Source: Rhodobacterales bacterium (GTDB lineage: Bacteria; Pseudomonadota; Alphaproteobacteria; Rhodobacterales; Rhodobacteraceae). From it: a stretch of DNA of 9,222 nt. Position 1 is the first letter of the stretch. The number at the start of each line of letters is the position of its first letter. The DNA lies in assembly GCA_013298675.1 (NCBI GenBank), contig JAAFIJ010000084.1, positions 1 to 9,222 on the forward strand, given 5' to 3'. Both the position numbers and the translations under genes were made by a program. Shown piece by piece: positions 1 through 6,145 of the stretch. The notes under the pieces were generated by a model. That model did no database searches and was not told the DNA's origin. It saw only the letters and a list, made by a program, of their open reading frames with translations.

Positions 1-1708
1 ATTCATCGGCCATTTGGCGCAAATAGGCCGACCCCATGCGCACGTTAAACGCGGGGTCCGACGTCAACCGTTCGGCAGAACTTTCTTCGCCCAATCGTGC
101 AGCCACGGCTTTTGCGGTGTCTGGCATCACCTGCATCAAACCACGCGCGCCGGCTTTGCTTTGCGCGCGGGTGTCAAATTCGCTTTCGCGGCGCGAGATC
201 GACAGCGCCAAGGCCCGGCTGACAGGCAAGTTATCAGCCACCAAGTCGGGAACCGGGAAATAGGCGCGCGGCAAGATCACCCCACGCTCTGCAGCGGCTT
301 TGGCGATCAGAACGGCGATATGCGGTTCGTTCAGTTGAAAAGCCAGGTCGGCAAGTACTTCCAGTTCCTGAGCATCCAGACTTTCGCCCAAATGAAGGAA
401 AAACCGCTTGGCAAGCGTGCGGTCGCCCGCGCGCGCCAGTTGCATCGCCACGCTCAACACAGATGAATTGGCAAAGCCAGATTGTTGCCAATCAGAATTT
501 GGCCGCGCCTCGGATAGCAGCCGTGTGTCCAAGGAAAGGCCCAGCTTTTCTGCGGCGAGCAAGCCATAATAGGCCGTTTGATGTTTCGCGGCGGCTTGAT
601 AGGCATCAGTCGCGCCGTTCGTATCTCCCTTTGCTTCAAGCGCGCGGGCGATCCAGTAATTTGCCCGGGCCAGGCTGATCGGGGTCGCCACGGCCGCGCG
701 CAGGTTGGTGAAATGTTGCAGCGCGCGGTCAGGATTGTCCAGTTTTCGCAAGGCAATAAAGCCTGCAAGGAATTCAAGGTCGACCAGACTGTCGCCTTCG
801 GTCAGGAAGTGGTTTGCCGCAACCTTATAGGCCGATTTCGCCTCTCCGTTGCGCATCAGATACCGCGCGAGGGTCGCCCGACGCTCTGCCCAAGCCTGTG
901 GAATCCCCAATGCAGCGGCGGATTGCGACCGCTCAATGATCATATCTCGGGCATCGTTATAGCGGTCGCCCCGCATGCGGTAATCAAAGCGATCATAGGC
1001 CAGGCCCGGATCGTTGGCCAAACCTTGCGGCACCGCATCGACCAAGGCCGACGCATTTGTTGTGTCTTGCTGAAGCGCGATGCGGGCCTCAGCCAAGGCA
1101 CGAAAATCTGACGATACGCGTGGTAACATGCGCTGCGCCTCGCCGCCGCGCCCGCTGTCCCATAAGATGCGGTCAAGGCGCACCTCATGCGCGACACTTA
1201 GGGCGTCGCCCATCAAAGCCAACATCGCCGTATCATCCTCAGCTTCAAACTTTAGTTCGGTCCAGGCGCGAAACGCCTCATCTTCGGCTTCGGCAACCCG
1301 GCCTAGGGCTTGCAGGGCCTGAACCAATGCCACAGCGCCTTTGCCCGTGCGCGGTTTGTCAGCGCCAAAATAGGCGACAATGCGGTTTGCGTCACTGGAC
1401 CGCGCCACCGCAACCTCGCCCTTTTCCTTTAACAGCGGCATTCCGGGCCAGTCTGCCCTGCGTTGCAAAAACACCTCGTAATCGCCCAACTTGCCCTCGG
1501 AAGCGCGCAGCCATTGCCAGATGATCACATCGCGGCCCACCTCACTCGCACCTTGTGCGTCTGCAAGGGCTGCGGGCCAATCCGCAGCCGCGGCACGTGC
1601 CAGGGCGCTGCGCAACGCGTCAATTTCGTCGGCGAATGTGGTCTGAGGGGCCTGCAAAAGGGCCCCGGCCAACATCAGGATACGGGTGATTTTCAGGGAT
1701 ATGCTCAT
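1..1708 (-). CDS. slt: Soluble lytic murein transglycosylase, 3' end cut by window edge
   Basis: Periplasmic muramidase-like enzyme that cleaves the MurNAc-GlcNAc bond of peptidoglycan and leaves 1,6-anhydroMurNAc. The reverse strand reads open for 569 codons from ATG 1708-1706 to the window edge. The N-terminus (MSISLKITRILMLAGALLQA) is a signal peptide, with probable cleavage after TTFA near residue 26. A long alpha-helical, TPR-like region follows. The linker domain shows YWIARALEAKGD and, further on, AAKHQTAYYGLLAAEKLG, typical of Slt proteins. The catalytic SLT domain begins near residue 498 with SISRRESEF, SKAGARGLMQVMP and NVRMGSAYL. The catalytic Glu is residue 508 (bases 185-187). 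The tail of the SLT domain lies outside the window. The gene is divergent from dapA. No good Shine-Dalgarno is visible; only a GGGG lies about 12 nt upstream. Family membership is certain; the exact start is likely. Confidence 0.95.
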   Translation of the reverse strand, partial: MSISLKITRILMLAGALLQAPQTTFADEIDALRSALARAAAADWPAALADAQGASEVGRDVIIWQWLRASEGKLGDYEVFLQRRADWPGMPLLKEKGEVAVARSSDANRIVAYFGADKPRTGKGAVALVQALQALGRVAEAEDEAFRAWTELKFEAEDDTAMLALMGDALSVAHEVRLDRILWDSGRGGEAQRMLPRVSSDFRALAEARIALQQDTTNASALVDAVPQGLANDPGLAYDRFDYRMRGDRYNDARDMIIERSQSAAALGIPQAWAERRATLARYLMRNGEAKSAYKVAANHFLTEGDSLVDLEFLAGFIALRKLDNPDRALQHFTNLRAAVATPISLARANYWIARALEAKGDTNGATDAYQAAAKHQTAYYGLLAAEKLGLSLDTRLLSEARPNSDWQQSGFANSSVLSVAMQLARAGDRTLAKRFFLHLGESLDAQELEVLADLAFQLNEPHIAVLIAKAAAERGVILPRAYFPVPDLVADNLPVSRALALSISRRESEFDTRAQSKAGARGLMQVMPDTAKAVAARLGEESSAERLTSDPAFNVRMGSAYLRQMADE

Positions 1709-1870
1709 GCGGTGATTCTGCCCCAGCCGCCCGCCCCTCACAAGGCACAAGCGCGCGAGCGGACGGATTTCCGCCATGTTGACGCGCCCGCTTGGCAAAT
1801 CGTCTTTGGCCCGCTAATCAGGGCGCAAATCCACCGGGCGATTGCGCCCATTTCCCAGGAGACGCGTGTC
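1709..1870. promoter_or_regulatory. Divergent slt/dapA intergenic region
   Basis: This 162-bp spacer must hold the promoters of both genes. Toward dapA, TTGACG (1779-1784) and TTGGCA (1792-1797) resemble -35 boxes. GCTAAT (1813-1818) could be a -10 for the second, but the 15-nt spacing is short. Toward slt no clear pair is visible. A dyad at 1821-1849 and the dapA ribosome binding site AGGAGA (1857-1862) fill the right end. That promoters lie here follows from the divergent layout; the individual boxes are weak guesses. Confidence 0.45.
1821..1849 (+). promoter_or_regulatory. Perfect 8-bp dyad in the dapA leader
   Basis: GGGCGCAA (1821-1828) and TTGCGCCC (1842-1849) are exact inverted repeats separated by 13 nt. 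The second arm ends 7 nt before the dapA ribosome binding site. In RNA this would make a stable GC-rich hairpin. In DNA the half-site centres are 21 bp apart, about two helical turns, as for a dimeric regulator. There is no U-run after it, so it does not look like a simple terminator. Its function is inferred only. Confidence 0.5.
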
Positions 1871-2743
1871 ATGTTCAAAGGGTCCATACCTGCCCTGATC
1901 ACGCCGTTCAAGAACGGCGCTGTGGATTTTGATACGCTGAAACGTCTTGTGGATTGGCATGTCGCACAGGGCAGCCACGGACTTGTGCCTGTCGGTACCA
2001 CAGGCGAAAGCCCAACCCTGACACATGCCGAACATGCGGCGGTGGTTGAGGCGGTGGTCAGGGCTGCTGCGGGCCGCATTCCGGTGATCGCAGGGGCCGG
2101 TTCCAACAACACGGTGGAAGGGATCGAACTGATCCGTCACGCCGAAAAAGTGGGCGCGCAAGCAGCACTGGTGGTGACCCCTTATTACAACAAGCCGACC
2201 CAAGCCGGGTTGATCGCGCATTACACAGCCCTTCATGACAGCTGCACGCTGCCGATCGTGATCTACAATATCCCCGGACGGTCTGTCGTTGACATGACGC
2301 CTGACACAATGGGCGCTTTGGCAAAACTGCCGCGCATCATCGGGGTCAAGGATGCGACGGGTAAGATTGAACGCGTCAGCCAACAGCGCGCTGCTTGTGG
2401 TAACGATTTCATCCAACTGTCAGGCAATGACGATACCGCCTTGGGGTTCAACGCACATGGCGGCGTCGGCTGTATTTCGGTTACTGCCAACGTAGCACCG
2501 AAACTATGTGCTGAATTCCAAAAGGCGATGTTGGGCGGCGACTATGCATTGGCGCTGGAGTACCAAGACCGTCTGATGCCGCTGCACGAAGCGATCTTTA
2601 TTGAACCGGGCTTGGTCGGGGCAAAATTCGGTCTGTCGTTGCTGGGTCTATGCAACGAAGACGTGCGTTTGCCGCTGGTCGGGTTGACCGACGGCACCAA
2701 GGCGAAAATCAAGGCAGCAATGCACCACGCTGGCCTGATCTGA
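1871..2743 (+). CDS. dapA: 4-hydroxy-tetrahydrodipicolinate synthase
   Basis: Cytosolic class I aldolase-type enzyme that condenses pyruvate with aspartate semialdehyde, the first committed step to diaminopimelate and lysine. It has 290 residues, close to the 292 of the E. coli enzyme. The N-terminus MFKGSIPALITPF is canonical. The active site shows GTTGES with Thr43 and Thr44, PYYN with Tyr106, IYNIPGR with Tyr132, and GVKDATG with the Schiff-base Lys160. Residues matching the E. coli lysine feedback site are also present (His52, His55, Asn79, Glu83), so lysine inhibition is likely; this is inference from alignment by eye. ATG 1871 is chosen because AGGAGA sits 8 nt before it and because homologues begin here, although the frame stays open far upstream. 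The next gene starts 5 nt after its stop, suggesting co-transcription. Confidence 0.97.
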   Translation: MFKGSIPALITPFKNGAVDFDTLKRLVDWHVAQGSHGLVPVGTTGESPTLTHAEHAAVVEAVVRAAAGRIPVIAGAGSNNTVEGIELIRHAEKVGAQAALVVTPYYNKPTQAGLIAHYTALHDSCTLPIVIYNIPGRSVVDMTPDTMGALAKLPRIIGVKDATGKIERVSQQRAACGNDFIQLSGNDDTALGFNAHGGVGCISVTANVAPKLCAEFQKAMLGGDYALALEYQDRLMPLHEAIFIEPGLVGAKFGLSLLGLCNEDVRLPLVGLTDGTKAKIKAAMHHAGLI

Positions 2744-2748
2744 ACCGA

Positions 2749-3624
2749 GTGACCCAGCGGGTATTCAGCGATAACCTGCGGGGAAGCCTGCTGATGGTGG
2801 CGTCCATGGCAGGCTTTGCTGTGGAGGACATGTTCTTGAAATCGGCAGCTCATGAAATGCCTTTGGGGCAGATCATGGTCATAATGGGGCTGTTGGGGGT
2901 CGCAACCTTTGCGGGTCTTGCGCGCACCAAAGGCCAGCCAGCCTTTCCCTCGGCCCTGTTTTCACGCGGCATGGCAGTGCGCAGTTTGTTTGAAGTGATG
3001 GGCCGCGTCTTTTATGCGCTGGCCATCGCGTTGACCCCACTGTCGACCGCCTCTGCCATTTTGCAAGCGACGCCGCTGTTGGTGGTGGCCGCCGCATCCA
3101 TTCTGTTTGGCGAAAAAGTCAGCCTTGCGCGCTGGACAGCGATTCTTGCCGGGTTTTGCGGCGTGCTGCTGATCGTGCGTCCGGGGCAGGACGGGTTCAG
3201 TGCCCTGTCGTTGCTGGCAGTTGCGGGCATGATCGGGTTTGCCGGGCGCGATCTGGCGACCCGTGCGGCCCCCCCTGCGCTGTCGAATGCGCAACTGGGC
3301 GTCGCGGGGTTTGCCATGCTTGGCTTGTCGGGCGGCCTAATTCTGGGCACCACGGGCGGCGCGGTTGTGCCAAGTGGCTGGGGTGTTTGGTTGCTGGTCG
3401 GGACAACAATGTTTGGCATCCTTGGCTATCACGCCCTGACCTACGCCATGCGCACAGGCGATGTTTCGGTGGTAACGCCGTTTCGCTATACCAGACTTGT
3501 TTTTGCGCTGATCTTGGGTGTCGCGATTTTTCACGAACGGCCGGATGCGCTTACGTTACTGGGCAGCACTGTGATCGTGGCGGCAGGCGTCTTTGCCCTG
3601 TTGCAAAACCGCAAACCCGCCTGA
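2749..3624 (+). CDS. DMT/EamA-family membrane transporter, substrate unknown
   Basis: Inner-membrane protein of about 291 residues, predicted to have ten helices in two EamA repeats, as in drug/metabolite transporters. The first repeat ends with TPLSTASAILQATPLL, then FGEKVSLARW and GVLLIVRPG. The second ends with VVTPFRYTRLVFALILG, then HERPDALTLLGS and VAAGVFALL. Both carry the usual EamA signature of a Pro-containing helix followed by a G-E or H-E-R-P turn. The start is taken as GTG 2749, because the following residues TQRVFSDNLRG match the expected DNLRG-type N-terminus. ATG 2794 with GGGGAAG upstream is an alternative, but it would remove part of the first helix. The 5-nt gap after dapA suggests translational coupling. 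Amino acid or metabolite export is possible, but the sequence does not identify a substrate. Confidence 0.85.
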   Translation: MTQRVFSDNLRGSLLMVASMAGFAVEDMFLKSAAHEMPLGQIMVIMGLLGVATFAGLARTKGQPAFPSALFSRGMAVRSLFEVMGRVFYALAIALTPLSTASAILQATPLLVVAAASILFGEKVSLARWTAILAGFCGVLLIVRPGQDGFSALSLLAVAGMIGFAGRDLATRAAPPALSNAQLGVAGFAMLGLSGGLILGTTGGAVVPSGWGVWLLVGTTMFGILGYHALTYAMRTGDVSVVTPFRYTRLVFALILGVAIFHERPDALTLLGSTVIVAAGVFALLQNRKPA

Positions 3625-3701
3625 CCAACCCGCGCGGCACGGCGGCAAGCACGTCGCTGGGGCTGGACTTCGCGCGTCTGCTCACCTATTTCCAGTCGAT
3701 C

Positions 3702-4181
3702 ATGGTTCAAAAATCCGATCCCAATTCAAAACTTATCGCCGAAAACCGGCGCGCTCGGTTCGATTATGCCATCGAGTATGATCTTGAAGCGGGCATCATG
3801 CTTTTGGGGTCCGAGGTGAAAAGCCTGCGGCTTGGCGGATCCAATCTGGGCGAAAGCTATGCCTCGGTTGAAGGGTCAGAGCTGTGGTTGATCAACGGCT
3901 ATATCGCGCCATATTTGCAAGCCAAGCTCTTCGGTCACGAAGAACGCCGCCGCCGTAAGCTTTTGGTTTCAAAGAAAGAGTTATCGCGTCTGTGGAGTGC
4001 AGTCGGCCGTGAAGGCATGACAATTGTGCCATTGAAGATGTATTTCAATGACCGTGGCATCGTGAAGCTAAAGCTTGGCGTGGCCAAAGGCAAAAAGAAC
4101 AGCGACAAGCGGGAAACCAGCGCAAAACGGGACTGGGATCGCCAAAAAGCCCGCATCATGAAAGAAGGAGCTCGCGGCTAA
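3702..4181 (+). CDS. smpB: SsrA-binding protein SmpB
   Basis: Small RNA-binding protein that partners tmRNA in trans-translation, the rescue of ribosomes stalled on broken messages. It has 159 residues, the usual size. Family blocks in order are KLIAENRRARFDY near residue 10, GIMLLGSEVKSLR near 32, NLGESYA, LINGYIAPY, HEERRRRKLLVSKKEL, GMTIVPLKMYFN, GKKNSDKRE, and the basic tail RDWDRQKARI that contacts the decoding centre. ATG 3702 fits the family N-terminus (MVQKSDPN). No Shine-Dalgarno precedes it. A weak pair TGGACT (3664-3669) and TATTTC (3687-3692), spaced 17 nt, would place a transcript start within a few bases of the ATG, so a leaderless message is conceivable. It lies 77 nt after the transporter gene, so read-through from the dapA promoter is also possible. 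Confidence 0.97.
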   Translation: MVQKSDPNSKLIAENRRARFDYAIEYDLEAGIMLLGSEVKSLRLGGSNLGESYASVEGSELWLINGYIAPYLQAKLFGHEERRRRKLLVSKKELSRLWSAVGREGMTIVPLKMYFNDRGIVKLKLGVAKGKKNSDKRETSAKRDWDRQKARIMKEGARG

Positions 4182-4188
4182 CCCTCGG

Positions 4189-4203
4189 TTAACGCTAGGT
4201 TAC
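4189..4203. promoter_or_regulatory. CtrA-like motif after smpB
   Basis: TTAA (4189-4192), seven bases, then TTAC (4200-4203) matches the alphaproteobacterial CtrA consensus TTAA-N7-TTAA with one mismatch. It lies in the 178-bp gap between smpB and the small glycine-rich gene, about 157 bp before that gene's start. A further GGTTAGCG occurs near 4247. The rest of the gap shows only a poor -10-like TATAGA (4300-4305) and short GCCC/GGGC inverted repeats. One mismatch in eight fixed bases can occur by chance, so this is tentative. Confidence 0.3.
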
Positions 4204-4359
4204 CTTCGATCTAAGCGGCGACGAAAAAACGGATTTGTTGCCAGAAGGTTAGCGATCTGCCAAACTTCCCCCTACCCGACGCCCATTTCACGGGCAATGT
4301 ATAGATCGGGAAACCGCCCGGCCATGTTGGTACGGGCTTGTGAGGGAAGGAACAAGTAA

Positions 4360-4659
4360 ATGGATATGACTAGTCTGATCATTCAGCTGATCGCTGGGGC
4401 AATTGGCGGCAATGCAGCAGGTTCGGTTCTAAAGAACCAAAGCCTCGGCACACTCGGCAACTCGATTTCCGGTATTCTGGGTGGCGGTCTTGGTGGCCAG
4501 ATCCTTGGCATGTTGGGCGGCGCCGGTGTTGGTGGTGCGGCGGCTGCGACCTCTGGTCTTGATATCGGCTCCATCGTGTCGTCGCTGGCATCTGGCGGCG
4601 TCGGCGGTGGCGTTTTGATGGCTGTTATCGGTGTCATCAAAGGCATGATGAGCAAATAA
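4360..4659 (+). CDS. Small glycine-rich hydrophobic protein, function unknown
   Basis: A 99-residue protein that I recognise only as resembling conserved uncharacterised alphaproteobacterial proteins. It has 27 glycines and no aromatic residue, proline, cysteine, histidine or arginine. Its only charges are Asp2, Lys25, Asp68, Lys94 and Lys99. Three hydrophobic Gly/Ala-rich stretches (about residues 5-23, 38-63 and 78-97) carry GxxxG-like spacing, which suggests tight helix packing in or at a membrane. Residues 32-54 and 69-91 look like a diverged internal repeat. There is no classic signal peptide. AAGGAA (4347-4352) lies 7 nt before ATG 4360, an excellent ribosome binding site, and a strong hairpin follows the stop, so it is probably a real monocistronic gene. 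Membrane location is inferred; no enzymatic motif is visible. Confidence 0.82.
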   Translation: MDMTSLIIQLIAGAIGGNAAGSVLKNQSLGTLGNSISGILGGGLGGQILGMLGGAGVGGAAAATSGLDIGSIVSSLASGGVGGGVLMAVIGVIKGMMSK

Positions 4660-4663
4660 TCCC

Positions 4664-4693
4664 TTACGGGTGGGGGTTTGCCCCCGCCCGTTA
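4664..4693 (+). terminator. Strong GC hairpin after the small gene
   Basis: ACGGGTGGGGG (4666-4676) pairs with CCCCCGCCCGT (4681-4691) through a TTTG loop, giving 11 pairs with one G-U wobble. It begins 6 nt after the stop codon. No U-run follows directly; ATTTTAT comes 9 nt later. The position and stability suggest transcription termination or mRNA 3'-end protection. Confidence 0.65.
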
Positions 4694-4746
4694 CCTGCGC
4701 ATTTTATAACTAGCCGATTCGCCCTTCCAGGGCTTTGGTCCGAACT

Positions 4747-4755
4747 TTATGCACA
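4747..4755 (+). promoter_or_regulatory. Relaxed-consensus DnaA box upstream of dnaN
   Basis: TTATGCACA fits the relaxed DnaA box TTWTNCACA and differs by one base from TTATCCACA. It is 236 bp before dnaN. No second good box was found nearby, so it is more likely a regulatory site or chance than part of an origin. Confidence 0.35.
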
Positions 4756-4816
4756 TCTGTCGGCCAAATCGACGCAGTCCTATGGTTTACGGCGGCCTTC
4801 CCCCTCTTTGACATGC

Positions 4817-4848
4817 CAAGGTCGCTTCGGTTTTCGAAGCGGACTTTG
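4817..4848 (+). repeat. Imperfect hairpin in the dnaN upstream region
   Basis: Thirteen pairs can form between 4817-4829 and 4835-4848 around the loop GTTTT, with one bulged G and one G-U pair. The core CGCTTCG (4823-4829) and CGAAGCG (4835-4841) is a perfect 7-bp inverted repeat. It is not followed by a T-run. It could be a transcript structure, a terminator for upstream reads, a protein site or a dispersed intergenic element. Confidence 0.45.
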
Positions 4849-4901
4849 CCCTTTGCTAAGAAAGCTTGTGAAAGCTGCGGAATGATCCGACAAGGTCACG
4901 C

Positions 4902-4936
4902 TTAACTCTTGTGTAATGGCTGAAAAGCGCTAATTT
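4902..4936 (+). promoter_or_regulatory. Possible dnaN promoter overlapped by a CtrA-like motif
   Basis: TTGTGT (4909-4914) and TAATTT (4931-4936), spaced 16 nt, form a weak sigma-70-type pair 55 nt before the dnaN start. Overlapping the -35 is TTAA (4902-4905), seven bases, then GTAA (4913-4916), one mismatch from CtrA TTAA-N7-TTAA. Such overlap would fit repression by CtrA, but both signals are weak. Confidence 0.3.
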
Positions 4937-4942
4937 CTGCCT

Positions 4943-4970
4943 CCCCGACTGGGATAAGATCAGTCAGGGG
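4943..4970 (+). promoter_or_regulatory. Hairpin in the dnaN 5' leader
   Basis: CCCCGACTG (4943-4951) pairs with CAGTC (4961-4965) and GGGG (4967-4970), with a bulged A at 4966 and a 9-nt loop. It ends 8 nt before the ribosome binding site AAGGGG (4978-4983). It may affect translation or message stability, or act as a DNA operator. Only the structure itself is seen. Confidence 0.45.
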
Positions 4971-4990
4971 CAAGACCAAGGGGTGGCAAA

Positions 4991-6109
4991 ATGAAACTGT
5001 CGATCGAACGTGGTACGCTGCTAAAAGCGCTGGCACAGGCCCAGTCCGTGGTTGAACGGCGCAACACAATCCCGATCCTCGCCAATGTGCTGATCGAGGC
5101 AGAAGGCGCAAACGTCAGCTTTCGTGCGACCGATTTGGATATTGAGGTGCTGGACCGCGCCCCTGCAATGGTTGAACGCGCTGGCGCCACCACCGTTTCA
5201 GCGGTGATGCTGCATGAAATTATCCGCAAACTGCCCGACGGATCGCTGGTCAACCTGTCAGAAGATGCGGCATCCGGTCGATTGACAATCGCGGCGGGGC
5301 GTTCGAATTTTAGCCTTGCCACCTTGCCCAAAGAAGACTTTCCGGTGATGGCGTCTTCCGAGTATTCGTCCAACTTTTCGGCCCCTGCACCCATGTTGCG
5401 TCGGTTGTTTGACAAGGCGAAATTTGCCATCTCGACCGAAGAGACTCGCTATTATTTGAACGGTGTTTATTTGCACGTCTCTACGGGCGATTCCGGTCCC
5501 GTGCTGCGCGCAGTTGCGACCGACGGTCACCGTCTGGCCCGCATTGATGCCACTTTGCCTGAGGGGGCTGCGGGCATGCCCGGAGTGATCGTTCCACGCA
5601 AGACGGTCAACGAATTGCGCAAACTGCTGGACGATGATGACGCGACGATAGCCGTGTCGGTGTCAGAAACCAAAGTGCGCTTTGCGACACCGGTGATCAC
5701 GTTGACCTCAAAGGTCATCGACGGCACCTTCCCCGATTACACCCGCGTGATCCCGACAGGAAACACCCGGCGGCTGGAAGTGGACGCGACAGAGTTTGCC
5801 AAGGCGGTTGACCGTGTGGCCACTGTGTCGTCTGAACGGTCGCGCGCGGTGAAGCTGTCGCTGGAGGAGGACCGCCTGATCCTGTCGGTGAATGCGCCAG
5901 ATTCCGGGGCCGCCGAAGAGGAACTTGCTGTCGCCTATCAAGACGAGCGTTTGGAAATCGGCTTCAACGCCAAGTATTTGCTGGAAATCGCAAGTCAGGT
6001 TGACCGCGAAAATGCGGTGTTCTTGTTCAATTCCTCGGGTGATCCGACGTTGATGCGCGAAGGCAATGATATGTCGGCGGTCTATGTCGTCATGCCGATG
6101 CGTGTCTGA
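4991..6109 (+). CDS. dnaN: DNA polymerase III beta subunit (sliding clamp)
   Basis: Ring-forming processivity clamp that tethers DNA polymerase III and other partners to DNA. The protein has 372 residues, normal for the family, with three repeated clamp domains. It starts MKLSIERGTLLKALA. Diagnostic blocks are RRNTIPILANVLIEA near residue 23, RATDLDIEV, KEDFP, then TEETRYYLNGVYLH near 150, ATDGHRLA near 177, VPRKTVNEL near 200, VIDGTFPDYTRVIP near 243, and the C-terminal YVVMPMRV that forms part of the partner-binding pocket. ATG 4991 is preceded by AAGGGG at a spacing of about 7 nt. recF follows after 36 nt. In many bacteria dnaA lies directly upstream; here the upstream neighbours are the small glycine-rich gene and smpB. 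Confidence 0.98.
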   Translation: MKLSIERGTLLKALAQAQSVVERRNTIPILANVLIEAEGANVSFRATDLDIEVLDRAPAMVERAGATTVSAVMLHEIIRKLPDGSLVNLSEDAASGRLTIAAGRSNFSLATLPKEDFPVMASSEYSSNFSAPAPMLRRLFDKAKFAISTEETRYYLNGVYLHVSTGDSGPVLRAVATDGHRLARIDATLPEGAAGMPGVIVPRKTVNELRKLLDDDDATIAVSVSETKVRFATPVITLTSKVIDGTFPDYTRVIPTGNTRRLEVDATEFAKAVDRVATVSSERSRAVKLSLEEDRLILSVNAPDSGAAEEELAVAYQDERLEIGFNAKYLLEIASQVDRENAVFLFNSSGDPTLMREGNDMSAVYVVMPMRV

Positions 6110-6145
6110 CCTGCCTTCAGTCGACGGTCTTGAAAGGGGAAGAGC

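Larger units (their letters stand above)
4694..4990. other. Non-coding region before dnaN
   Basis: About 300 bp with no convincing gene. The short frames that cross it have no ribosome binding site or recognisable protein. It holds, in order, a TATAAC box (4705-4710) without a matching -35, a relaxed DnaA box, a perfect TTGACA (4808-4813) without a good -10 at the right spacing, a hairpin at 4817-4848, a 10-bp-period direct repeat of AAAGCT (4861-4866 and 4871-4876), a CtrA-like motif with a weak promoter, and a leader hairpin. It must contain the dnaN promoter unless dnaN is read through from upstream, which the hairpin at 4666-4691 makes less likely. Confidence 0.6.

Noticed and set aside
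1057..1524. 155-codon open frame on the plus strand
   Set aside because: It is antisense to slt, which has clear domain motifs here. The translation is Arg/Pro/Ala-rich and has no recognisable motif.
1463..1870. N-terminal extension of dapA of 136 residues
   Set aside because: The frame is open, but it overlaps slt on the other strand. The family N-terminus and ribosome binding site fix the start at 1871.
1801..1870. Lysine riboswitch in the dapA leader
   Set aside because: The leader is far too short for an L-box aptamer of about 170 nt and shows only a single dyad.
1738..2416. Minus-strand open frames over dapA
   Set aside because: They are shadows of a well-supported coding gene with low-complexity translations and no initiation signals.
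4360..4659. Class II bacteriocin precursor
   Set aside because: The glycine-rich composition suggested it, but there is no double-glycine leader with charged residues, no immunity or export gene beside it, and the setting is housekeeping.
4670..4885. 71-codon open frame in the dnaN upstream region
   Set aside because: It begins at a GTG inside the terminator-like hairpin and has no ribosome binding site or recognisable protein features.
4660..4990. Chromosomal origin of replication next to dnaN
   Set aside because: Only one relaxed DnaA box was found, there is no clear AT-rich unwinding stretch, and dnaA is not adjacent. This does not support an origin.
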